Shown here piece by piece: positions 16,356 to 24,144 of a stretch of 64,000 nt of DNA. Position numbers and translations under genes: made by a program. The DNA is from Sulfuricella sp035530375. GTDB lineage: Bacteria; Pseudomonadota; Gammaproteobacteria; Burkholderiales; Sulfuricellaceae. Every line of letters starts with the position of its first letter. Position 1 is the first letter of the stretch. The DNA is taken from the NCBI GenBank assembly GCA_035530375.1, contig DATKUY010000039.1, positions 1 to 64,000 of the forward strand, in the 5' to 3' direction. The notes under the pieces were generated by a model, which saw only the letters and a list, made by a program, of their open reading frames with translations, was not told the origin of the DNA and did no database searches.

Positions 16356-16895
16356 ATGAATTATTGCAGCCATTGCGGCGCGAAAGTCGAGTTGAAAGTC
16401 GCGCCCGGAGATCGTCTGCCGCGCTACATCTGCGACGCCTGCGGCACCGTTCACTACGAAAACCCGAAAATGGTGGTGGGCGCGATTCCCGAATGGGAAG
16501 GAAATATCCTGCTGTGCCGCCGCGCCATCGAACCGCGCCACGGACTGTGGACGCTGCCCGCCGGCTTCATGGAAAACCATGAAACCACCGCCCAGGGCGC
16601 GATGCGCGAAACATCGGAAGAAGCCAATGCCCGCGTCGAAATCATCGCCCTGTACACCCTCTACAACCTGCCGCACATCAGCCAGGTGCACCTGTTCTAC
16701 CGCAGCCGCCTGCTCGACCTCGACTTCATGCCGGGCAGCGAAAGCCTGGAAGTGGCACTATTCAGCGAAGAAAACATGCCCTGGAAAGACCTGGCCTTTA
16801 CCAGCGTCCGCAACACCTTGCGGCACTTCTTCAAGGACCGACGCAGCGGAGATTTCGGCCTGCACACCGGCGACCTCTCGCCGCAACGGAAATAA
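16356..16895 (+). CDS. NUDIX hydrolase with N-terminal zinc ribbon
   Basis: A 179-residue protein. A zinc ribbon is formed by Cys4, Cys7, Cys26 and Cys29, followed by a NUDIX domain whose box runs from about residue 70 to 92 (GFMENHETT...RETSEEANA). NUDIX enzymes of this architecture hydrolyse nucleoside diphosphate derivatives such as NADH; the diagnostic NudC SQPWPFPxS motif is not seen, so the substrate is open. It stands alone between the AT-rich gap and the regulator gene. Confidence 0.88.
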   Translation: MNYCSHCGAKVELKVAPGDRLPRYICDACGTVHYENPKMVVGAIPEWEGNILLCRRAIEPRHGLWTLPAGFMENHETTAQGAMRETSEEANARVEIIALYTLYNLPHISQVHLFYRSRLLDLDFMPGSESLEVALFSEENMPWKDLAFTSVRNTLRHFFKDRRSGDFGLHTGDLSPQRK

Positions 16896-17095
16896 ACGGG
16901 TATCGGTAGTTCGTGGTTGATTTCCGGTGCGTACTGACTCGCCGGTTCGGACGAGTCTGGGCACTGGGAAGTGGTTGTTTTTCTGCCTTGAAATTCCACT
17001 GCTAGGCTGATGGAGGCTGCCGAAATGATGATGCTGACCAAACATGAAAAAGGCTTTTAGATGGCAGTAAAAGTAGAAATGTTGTCAAAAAATCC

Positions 17096-17123
17096 TTGCA
17101 ATGTTGTCGCTAGCACTTACAAT
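17096..17123 (+). promoter_or_regulatory. Sigma70-like promoter of the HTH-GHKL gene
   Basis: TTGCAA (17096-17101) and TACAAT (17118-17123) are separated by 16 bases, close to sigma70 consensus. Transcription would start near 17130, inside the direct repeat described next, leaving a leader of fewer than 30 bases. Confidence 0.55.
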
Positions 17124-17124
17124 A

Positions 17125-17156
17125 GTTTACGATAAATCACATAATTGTTTACGATA
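17125..17156 (+). promoter_or_regulatory. Tandem 10-bp direct repeat, probable operator
   Basis: GTTTACGATA occurs exactly twice, at 17125-17134 and 17147-17156, with starts 22 bases apart, or about two helical turns. The second copy ends one base before the chosen ATG (17158). Together they cover the expected transcription start and the ribosome site. Because the downstream gene encodes an HTH protein, autoregulation is the simplest reading. Confidence 0.6.
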
Positions 17157-17157
17157 T

Positions 17158-18174
17158 ATGAGAGCGAAAACTTCGGAAATTAGGCAGTTCATATTGAATA
17201 TGTGCCGCAATAAAGCCCGCAATGTTGCAGCGGAAGCGGCTCGGCATTTTGATATTTCCAGGCAGGCAGCCGGACGCCATCTCAACGCTCTTGAGAATGC
17301 AAAGATGGTGAGTTCATCTGGCAAGGGAAATGCCAAGACTTCCTGGCTTATTCCATTGATCGAGCAGTCCTGGAAATTTCCATTGCCTGGCTTGAGGGAA
17401 GATATTGTCTGGATTGAGAACATTGCGCCACACATAGCGGATTTGCCGGAAAACGTGCGCGACATGTGGCATTACGGTTTCACCGAAATGGTTAACAACG
17501 CCATAGACCATTCCGAGGGAACTGTGCTTACTATTCACTTCACACGCACTGCGCTAGATGTGGAAATATTGATTAGCGATGATGGCGAGGGAATTTTTCA
17601 CCATATCCAGCGACTGGGCAATCTTTACGATCCAAGAGAAGCAATTCTGGAATTGGCAAAAGGCAAGTTTACTACAGACCCGGCCCACCATTCCGGGGAA
17701 GGTATATTTTTCACTTCACGAGCTTTTGATTCGTTCGCAATTATGTCCCGCACACTCTATTTTTCTCACAAGGCCGAGCAAGATGACTGGCTGATAGATG
17801 ACGACAAAGACATACCGGGGACGCGTGTATTTTTAAGATTGGATAATGATAGCAAGCGCACACTGAATTCGATTTACTCGCAATTTGCGGAGCCAGACGA
17901 ATTTACTTTCAGTAAAACCATTGTTCCGGTGCGACTGGCCCGTCATGAAGGTGAGAAACTGGTTTCTCGTTCACAAGCAAAACGTCTGGTATCTCGCTTT
18001 GAAAAATTCAAGACGGTAGTTCTGGATTTTTCTGGGGTAGAAGAAATAGGACAAGCATTTGCCGACGAAATTTTCAGGGTCTTTGCCTCATCGCATACAG
18101 AGGTTGAGTTAATCCCAATGCATGCCACGACGGAAGTGCAGCAAATGATAGTGCGCGCTTTAGCAGTTAGGTAA
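17158..18174 (+). CDS. HTH - GHKL ATPase - DUF4325 (STAS-like) regulator
   Basis: A 338-residue protein with three parts. Residues 5-60 are a winged helix-turn-helix (AAEAARHFDISRQAAGRHL). Residues about 75-230 are a GHKL/histidine-kinase-like ATPase with N-box EMVNNAIDH (110-118), G1 DDGEGIF (141-147), G2 HSGEGIFFTSRAFD (178-191) and GTRVFL. Residues about 255-335 are a DUF4325 STAS-like domain. No phospho-accepting His domain is present, so it resembles an RsbW/RsbV pair joined to a DNA-binding domain. The ATG at 17158 starts just before the HTH; a frame upstream to 17101 would overlap the promoter. The gene is visibly more AT-rich than its neighbours, suggesting transfer. It stands alone and its function is unknown. 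Confidence 0.8.
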   Translation: MRAKTSEIRQFILNMCRNKARNVAAEAARHFDISRQAAGRHLNALENAKMVSSSGKGNAKTSWLIPLIEQSWKFPLPGLREDIVWIENIAPHIADLPENVRDMWHYGFTEMVNNAIDHSEGTVLTIHFTRTALDVEILISDDGEGIFHHIQRLGNLYDPREAILELAKGKFTTDPAHHSGEGIFFTSRAFDSFAIMSRTLYFSHKAEQDDWLIDDDKDIPGTRVFLRLDNDSKRTLNSIYSQFAEPDEFTFSKTIVPVRLARHEGEKLVSRSQAKRLVSRFEKFKTVVLDFSGVEEIGQAFADEIFRVFASSHTEVELIPMHATTEVQQMIVRALAVR

Positions 18175-18222
18175 TAGCGCCACCCCCCATGCAGATCAAG
18201 GGGAAAGCGGCGAATACCCGAT

Positions 18223-18250
18223 AAACAAGGGCGCCGCAGCGCCCTTGTTT
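18223..18250. terminator. Bidirectional hairpin terminator
   Basis: AAACAAGGGCGC and GCGCCCTTGTTT form a perfect 12-base stem with a four-base loop, with A and T at the outer ends. It lies between the convergent HTH-GHKL gene and htpG, so it can stop transcription from both sides. Confidence 0.8.
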
Positions 18251-18267
18251 ATTGGGTGCAGAAAAAC

Positions 18268-20178
18268 TTAACTTCCCGCCATTGCCAGTAGCAGGCCGTT
18301 AAGCCGCTGCACGAAAGCAGCAGGGTCTTCCAGTTGCCCGCCTTCGGCCAGCAGCGCCTGGTCGAACAGGATGTGGCTCCAATCGCCGAAGCGCTCGCCG
18401 CCGGCTTCGGCCTTGAGCTTCTGCACGATCGGGTGCTGTGGATTGATTTCGAGGATCGGCTTGGTCTGCGGCGCTTCCTGCCCGGCTGATTTCAGCAGGC
18501 GGGCGAGATTGCCGCCCATGTCGTGCTGGTCGGCCACCAGGCAGGCGGGGGAATTGGTCAGGCGGTGAGTGATGCGCACTTCCTTGACCTGCTCGCCCAG
18601 CACTTCCTTGACCTGGTCGAGCAACGCCTTGAATTCTCCGGCTTCCTTTTCCTGCTCCTGCTTTTCAGCCTCGTCGGCCAGCTTGCCGAGGTCGAGCTCG
18701 CCTTTCGCCACGGACTGCAACGGCTTGCCGTCGAACTCGGTGAAGTGGGACACCACCCACTCGTCGACACGGTCGCACAGCAGCAGAACCTCGATGCCTT
18801 TCTTGCGGAAAATCTCCAGGTGCGGGCTGTTCTTGGCGGCAGAGAAAGTGTCGGCGGTGACGTAATAAATCTTGTCCTGCCCCTCTTTCATGCGCCCGAC
18901 GTAATCGTCCATCGACACGGTCTGATCCGCCGTATCCGCATGGGTGGAGGCGAAGCGCAGCAGCTTGGCGATACGCTCCTTGTTGGCGGGATCTTCGCCG
19001 ACGCCTTCCTTCATCGCCCGGCCGAATTCGCCCCAGAATTTGGCGTATTTCTCCTTGTCGTTCGCGGCGAGGTCATCCAGCAGGCCGAGCACCTTCTTGA
19101 CCGAACCGGCGCGAATGCTGTCGATATCCTTGCTGTGCTGGAGAATCTCGCGCGAGACGTTGAGCGGCAGGTCGTTGGAGTCGATCACCCCGCGAATGAA
19201 ACGCAGGTAACGCGGCATCAACTGCTCGGCGTCGTCCATGATGAACACCCGGCGCACATACAGCTTGATGCCGTGACGCGCCTCGCGGTCCCACAGGTCG
19301 AACGGCGCGCGCGCCGGAATGTAGAGCAGTTGGGTGTATTCCTGCTTGCCCTCCACCTTGCTGTGGGTGTAAGCCAGCGGCGGCTCGAAGTCATGCGCCA
19401 CGTGCTTGTAGAATTCCTCGTACTCCTCGGCGGTCACCTCGCTCTTCGGCCTGGCCCATAGCGCGCTGGCGCGGTTCACCGTTTCATCCTCGTCGGTGAT
19501 GCGGCTCTCCTGTTTCTCGGCGTCCCATTCTTCTTTCTGCATGAGAATGGGCAGGGTGATGTGGTCCGAATATTTCTTGATGATGCTCTTGATGCGCCAA
19601 CTGCTGAGCAGATCGTCCTCGCCTTCGCGCAGGTGCAGAGTCACGTCGGTGCCGTGGCCGGTTTTTTCGACCGTTTCCAGGGTGTATTCGCCCTCGCCGG
19701 CCGACTCCCAGCACACGCCATGCTCAGCGGTCAGGCCCGCCCGGCGGGTGGCCAGCGTCACCTTGTCGGCCACGATGAAGGCGGAATAGAAACCCACGCC
19801 GAACTGACCGATGAGGTTGGCGTCCTTGGCCTGGTCGCCGGTCAGGGCATCGAAAAACTGGCGCGTGCCGGATTTGGCGATGGTGCCGATGTGCTCGATC
19901 ACTTCCTGGCGCGACATGCCGATGCCGTTGTCGGAGATGGTCAGGGTGCGCGCCGCCTTGTCGAAGGAAATCCGGATTTTCAGGTTGGAATCGCCCTCGA
20001 ACAGGGCATCGTCGGCGAGCCCTTCGAAGCGCAGCTTGTCGGCGGCGTCGGAGGCGTTGGAAACCAGCTCGCGCAGGAAAATTTCCTTGTTGCTGTACAA
20101 GGAGTGAATCATCAGTTTCAGCAACTGTTTGACTTCGGTCTGGAAACCCAGTGTTTCTTTATGTGCTTCGATGGTCAT
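18268..20178 (-). CDS. htpG: Hsp90 chaperone HtpG
   Basis: A 636-residue bacterial Hsp90, an ATP-dependent cytosolic chaperone. The N-terminal GHKL ATPase is seen from FLRELVSNASDAADKLR (about 34-50) and ISDNGIGMS (about 81-89) to GQFGVGFYSAF; the middle domain carries GVIDSNDLPLNVSREILQ, and the C-terminal dimerisation domain is complete. The length matches the family. A GGAGAG site lies before the ATG. It is monocistronic between the terminator and the NUDIX gene. I see no clear heat-shock sigma32 promoter upstream. Confidence 0.96.
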   Translation of the reverse strand: MTIEAHKETLGFQTEVKQLLKLMIHSLYSNKEIFLRELVSNASDAADKLRFEGLADDALFEGDSNLKIRISFDKAARTLTISDNGIGMSRQEVIEHIGTIAKSGTRQFFDALTGDQAKDANLIGQFGVGFYSAFIVADKVTLATRRAGLTAEHGVCWESAGEGEYTLETVEKTGHGTDVTLHLREGEDDLLSSWRIKSIIKKYSDHITLPILMQKEEWDAEKQESRITDEDETVNRASALWARPKSEVTAEEYEEFYKHVAHDFEPPLAYTHSKVEGKQEYTQLLYIPARAPFDLWDREARHGIKLYVRRVFIMDDAEQLMPRYLRFIRGVIDSNDLPLNVSREILQHSKDIDSIRAGSVKKVLGLLDDLAANDKEKYAKFWGEFGRAMKEGVGEDPANKERIAKLLRFASTHADTADQTVSMDDYVGRMKEGQDKIYYVTADTFSAAKNSPHLEIFRKKGIEVLLLCDRVDEWVVSHFTEFDGKPLQSVAKGELDLGKLADEAEKQEQEKEAGEFKALLDQVKEVLGEQVKEVRITHRLTNSPACLVADQHDMGGNLARLLKSAGQEAPQTKPILEINPQHPIVQKLKAEAGGERFGDWSHILFDQALLAEGGQLEDPAAFVQRLNGLLLAMAGS

Positions 20179-20237
20179 GCTGTTTTCTCTCCGAATGAAA
20201 AATAGCCCTGTTATAAATAGGGGCGGAAACCGTTAAT

Positions 20238-20795
20238 TCAAGGGTGCCACAGACCGGAGACGATCTTCTCTGCCCAGAATAAGCCAACCATGGTCTTTAC
20301 GTCGCTGATGCGCCCGTCGCGCACCCATTCCATGGCGGTCGCCAGCGGCAGCCGGACGTTCTCGAGAAACTCGTCTTCGTCGCGCCGGTGGCCATGCTCG
20401 CTCAAGCCCTGCGCCAGATAGATCAATATTCTCTCGTCGGAGTAGCCGATGCAGGGGTGGATCGTGGTCAGGAACTGCCAGGTTTCCGCGGCATAGCCGG
20501 TTTCTTCCTGCAACTCGCGCTGGCCGCAGGCGAGCACATCCTCGCCGGGATCGATCTTGCCGGCGGGCAACTCATAAAAATCGCGGTTCAACGGGTAACG
20601 AAACTGCCGCACCATCAGGATGTCGCCGTCATCCAGCACCGGAACCACCACCACCGCGCCGGGATGGACAATGTATTCGCGCGTTGCCGTTTTTCCGTCG
20701 GGCAGCATCACCCGGTCTTCCCGGACGTGCAACAGACAGCCGTCGTAGACGTTGCGGGTGGATAACTGTTTTTCGGTTAAATCAGGGGCATCCAT
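20238..20795 (-). CDS. ADP-ribose pyrophosphatase-type NUDIX hydrolase
   Basis: A 185-residue protein of the NudF/ADP-ribose pyrophosphatase group, which cleaves ADP-ribose to AMP and ribose-5-phosphate. The NUDIX box runs from Gly79 to about residue 101 (GKIDPGED...RELQEETG), preceded by VRQFRYPLNRDFYELPAG as usual for this group. I chose the ATG at 20795 (MDAPDLTEKQL) because an AGAGAA site precedes it; a longer frame to 20831 exists. It lies directly after the DUF2818 gene and may be read through from the nuo operon. Confidence 0.88.
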   Translation of the reverse strand: MDAPDLTEKQLSTRNVYDGCLLHVREDRVMLPDGKTATREYIVHPGAVVVVPVLDDGDILMVRQFRYPLNRDFYELPAGKIDPGEDVLACGQRELQEETGYAAETWQFLTTIHPCIGYSDERILIYLAQGLSEHGHRRDEDEFLENVRLPLATAMEWVRDGRISDVKTMVGLFWAEKIVSGLWHP

Positions 20796-20890
20796 GAGTT
20801 CTCTATTCAAACCAGATGAAGAGCAAAACAATCAGAGCGCGTTCCCGGATTGCGGCTCAACGGCCTCCACCCAGACGGCAGGGGGAGAAA

Positions 20891-21196
20891 TCAGGTCAGG
20901 GTGCCTTTGCGGCGCCAGAGAAAGCGATAAATGAAACCGGGAAAGGCGAACACCAGGAACAGACATCCGGTAGTGGCATAGAACTCCCAGTTCTGACGCT
21001 GAACCGGGCCGATGTTTTTTTCCACCAGGTACGCAATGCCGCCCACGGCAAAATACAACAGCACCAGTTCCAGCAGGCGCCAGCCCATGTTCTTGCCGCC
21101 TTTGCCAGCCGGCAGCACGAACAGGCGCCGTTCAAGCAGGAAAGGCAGATTGGCTGCGGCAAATGCCAGTATCAGGACAGTCCAGACCTGCGTCAT
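20891..21196 (-). CDS. DUF2818 membrane protein downstream of nuoN
   Basis: A 101-residue protein with three likely membrane helices and a basic C-terminal tail (FLWRRKGTLT). It matches the DUF2818 family, known mainly from betaproteobacteria and typically encoded after nuoN. Its ATG overlaps the nuoN stop (ATGA), so it is translated as the last gene of the complex I operon. An assembly or accessory role in complex I is an inference from position only. Confidence 0.85.
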   Translation of the reverse strand: MTQVWTVLILAFAAANLPFLLERRLFVLPAGKGGKNMGWRLLELVLLYFAVGGIAYLVEKNIGPVQRQNWEFYATTGCLFLVFAFPGFIYRFLWRRKGTLT

Positions 21197-22641
21197 AACA
21201 GGGATCTCTGGATGCTATAAGCACACAGCGCCATCAGCGGTTGCGGCAGGATGCCCAGCGCCAGTACCGCCAGACCGTTCAGGCTTATCAGCATGCCGGA
21301 GTCAGGCTGGGAATCAATCGGCGCCTGATCCAGCGGCGCATCGAAATACATCAGTTTGATAATGCGCAGATAGTAGAACGCGCCGATCACCGACATCAGC
21401 ACCGCGAACACCACCAGCCAGACAAAGCCCGCCGATAGCGCCGCCTGCAGCACCGACAGCTTGGCGTAGAAGCCCACTGTCGGCGGCACGCCCGCCATGG
21501 AGAACATCAGCAACAGCATCAGGAAGGCATACCAGGGTTTGCGCTGGTTCAGCCCCTTGAAATCGTCGAGATTTTCCGCCTCGAACCCCCGGCGCGACAG
21601 CAGCAGTATCATGCCGAAGGTGCCCAGGCTCATCAGCACATAGGACAGCACATAGAACATCGAACTGCTGTAGCCGTTCAAGGTGCCGGAAAGAAGACCG
21701 AGCAGCAGGAAGCCCATGTGCGAGATGGTGGAATAGGCCAGCATCCGCTTGATATTGCTCTGTGCGATAGCGGCAAGGTTACCGATCGTCATCGACAGTA
21801 CCGCCATGATCACCAGCATGCCCTGCCAGTCATGCAGCAGCCCCTGCATGCCTTCCACCAGCAAGCGCATGACGAAGGCGAAAGCCGCGATTTTCGGCGC
21901 GGAGCCGATGAACAACGTTACCGCGGTCGGCGCGCCATGGTAGACGTCCGGTATCCACATGTGAAACGGCACCACGCCCAGCTTGAAGGCCAGCCCGGAA
22001 ACGATGAACACCAGGCCGAACGCCAGCATGGTTCTGCTCCCTCCCCCTTGCTGGATGGCGGCAGCCACCTTGCCGATTTCCAGGCTGCCGGTCGCGCCAT
22101 AGATCATCGACATGCCGTAGAGCAGCAAACCGGAGGCCAATGCGCCCAGCACGAAATACTTCATCGCCGCCTCGGTCGCCTGCGCCGAATCCCGTTGTAG
22201 AGCGACCAGCGAATACAGGCTCAGGGACAGCAGTTCCAGTCCGAGGTAAAGCGTCAGGAAATGATTGGCGGAAATCATCACCATCATGCCCAGCATGGCG
22301 AACAGCACCAGCACGAAGAACTCGCCGCTGAACAGATGGCGCAACTGAATATAACTGCGGGAATAGACCAGCACTGCCGCCACGGCGAAGTAGGTCATCA
22401 CCTTCAGCACATTGGCCATCACATCGCCGACGAACATGCCGTTGAACGTGTAAACCACATCCTGGCTGCCGGTGCTGATGGTGATCCAGGCCGCGCCGAG
22501 CAACGTCAACTGGGTAAGAGCATAGCTGATGTATCGGTTGCGGTTGGACAGGAACAAGTCCACCACCAGAATCAGCGATGCCATGATCAGCACGAAGATT
22601 TCAGGCAGGGCGGGGATCAGGTTGGGGGTGGCGAATGTCAT
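21193..22641 (-). CDS. nuoN: NADH-quinone oxidoreductase subunit N
   Basis: A 482-residue polytopic protein with about 14 membrane helices, one of the three antiporter-like proton-pumping subunits of complex I. Typical segments include the LELLSLSLYSLVAL helix, IKRMLAYSTISHMGF and FSMAGVPPTVGFYAK. The antiporter Lys/Glu positions lie in these helices. It begins 12 bases after nuoM and overlaps the DUF2818 start. The length is normal for the family. Confidence 0.96.
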   Translation of the reverse strand: MTFATPNLIPALPEIFVLIMASLILVVDLFLSNRNRYISYALTQLTLLGAAWITISTGSQDVVYTFNGMFVGDVMANVLKVMTYFAVAAVLVYSRSYIQLRHLFSGEFFVLVLFAMLGMMVMISANHFLTLYLGLELLSLSLYSLVALQRDSAQATEAAMKYFVLGALASGLLLYGMSMIYGATGSLEIGKVAAAIQQGGGSRTMLAFGLVFIVSGLAFKLGVVPFHMWIPDVYHGAPTAVTLFIGSAPKIAAFAFVMRLLVEGMQGLLHDWQGMLVIMAVLSMTIGNLAAIAQSNIKRMLAYSTISHMGFLLLGLLSGTLNGYSSSMFYVLSYVLMSLGTFGMILLLSRRGFEAENLDDFKGLNQRKPWYAFLMLLLMFSMAGVPPTVGFYAKLSVLQAALSAGFVWLVVFAVLMSVIGAFYYLRIIKLMYFDAPLDQAPIDSQPDSGMLISLNGLAVLALGILPQPLMALCAYSIQRSLL

Positions 22642-22653
22642 TCTAGGTCTTTC

Positions 22654-24135
22654 TCAAAGCTTGCTCTGCGCCACATGCGACAGCAGGTTGCTCACCGAAT
22701 GGTGCATCACCTCGGTAAACGGTAGCGGATACAGTCCCATGCCGAGCACCGCAACGGCCAGCAGCCCCAGCACCAGGAACTCGCGCGACGAGATGTCGGC
22801 AAGCTGCCCGACATGGTCGTTGGTAACCGCGCCGTACACCACCCGCTTCACCATCCACAGGGTGTAGGCTGCACCGAAAATCAGCGTGGCGCCGGCGAGG
22901 AAGGCATACCAGAAGTTGGTCTTGATCGCGCCCATGATCACCATGAATTCGCCGACGAAACCGCTGGTCGCGGGCAAGCCGGAATTGGCCATGGCGAACA
23001 GCACGAAGAAGGTGGCAAAAATCGGCATCCGGTTCGCCACGCCGCCGTAATCGGCGATCATGCGGCTGTGCATGCGGTCGTACAGCACGCCGACGCAAAG
23101 GAACAGCGCGGCGGAGATGAAGCCGTGGGAAATCATCTGCACCAGCGCACCTTCCACGCCGTAGGCGTTGAAGATGAAAATGCCGAGGGTGGCGAAGCCC
23201 ATGTGCGAAATCGAGGAATAGGCGATCAGCTTCTTCATGTCCGTCTGCACCAGCGCCACCAGACCGATGTAGACCACGGCGATCAGCGACAGGGTGATCA
23301 TGAAGCCGGACAGGGCATGGCTCGCGTCCGGCACGATCGGCAGCGACAGCCGCAGGAAGCCGTAGGCCCCCATTTTCAGCATGATCGCCGCCAGCACCAC
23401 GGAACCGCCGGTGGGCGCTTCGACGTGGGCATCCGGCAGCCAGGTGTGCACCGGCCACATCGGCACCTTGACTGCGAACGCCATGAAGAAGGCGAAGAAG
23501 ATCAGGATCTGCTCGGTCATGGTCAACGGCAGGCGGTGGAAATCCAGGATCTCGAAGGTGCCGGTCTTGCTGTAAAGATAAATGAACGCCACCAGCATCA
23601 GCAGGGAACCGAGCAGGGTATAGAGGAAGAACTTGACCGCCGCATAGACCCGGTTCGGTCCGCCCCACACACCGATGATCAGGAACATCGGGATCAGCAT
23701 CGCTTCCCAGAACACGTAGAACAGCACCGCATCGAGCGCGGCAAAAACGCCGTTCATCAGGCCGGACATGAAAAGGAAGGCCGCCATGTACTGCGCGACG
23801 CGCTTCTCGATCACTTTCCAGCCGGCGATCACCACCAGCAGCGTGGTAAAGCTGGTCAGCAGGATGAACAGCACGGAAATGCCGTCCACGCCAAGATGGT
23901 AGGTCACCTTGAAGGTTTCGATCCAGGGGCTGATCTCGACGAACTGCATGCCCGCCTGCAGGGTGTCGAACTGGGTGTACAGCGGCAGGCTCACAGCGAA
24001 GCCTGCCAGCGCGCCAATCAGCGCCAGCACCCGTGCCATTCCGGCATTGCGATCACTGCCGGTAGCGAGCACGACCACACCCGCCGCGATCGGCACCCAG
24101 ATAACCAGACTCAACCATGACAGACCAGCAGACAT
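22654..24135 (-). CDS. nuoM: NADH-quinone oxidoreductase subunit M
   Basis: A 493-residue proton-pumping subunit with about 14 membrane helices. Seen motifs are FWEAMLIPMFLIIGVWGG with the conserved helix-5 Glu, KVPMWPVHTWLPDAHVEAP and KKLIAYSSISHMGF. It lies between nuoL and nuoN with a 9-base gap to nuoL. The size is standard. A long antisense open frame across it is rich in His and Gln and is a codon-bias shadow. Confidence 0.96.
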   Translation of the reverse strand: MSAGLSWLSLVIWVPIAAGVVVLATGSDRNAGMARVLALIGALAGFAVSLPLYTQFDTLQAGMQFVEISPWIETFKVTYHLGVDGISVLFILLTSFTTLLVVIAGWKVIEKRVAQYMAAFLFMSGLMNGVFAALDAVLFYVFWEAMLIPMFLIIGVWGGPNRVYAAVKFFLYTLLGSLLMLVAFIYLYSKTGTFEILDFHRLPLTMTEQILIFFAFFMAFAVKVPMWPVHTWLPDAHVEAPTGGSVVLAAIMLKMGAYGFLRLSLPIVPDASHALSGFMITLSLIAVVYIGLVALVQTDMKKLIAYSSISHMGFATLGIFIFNAYGVEGALVQMISHGFISAALFLCVGVLYDRMHSRMIADYGGVANRMPIFATFFVLFAMANSGLPATSGFVGEFMVIMGAIKTNFWYAFLAGATLIFGAAYTLWMVKRVVYGAVTNDHVGQLADISSREFLVLGLLAVAVLGMGLYPLPFTEVMHHSVSNLLSHVAQSKL

Positions 24136-24144
24136 ATCTTGTTC

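Noticed and set aside
22813..24120. A 435-residue plus-strand frame over nuoM, extremely rich in His, Gln and Glu
   Set aside because: This is the expected antisense of a hydrophobic membrane protein gene.
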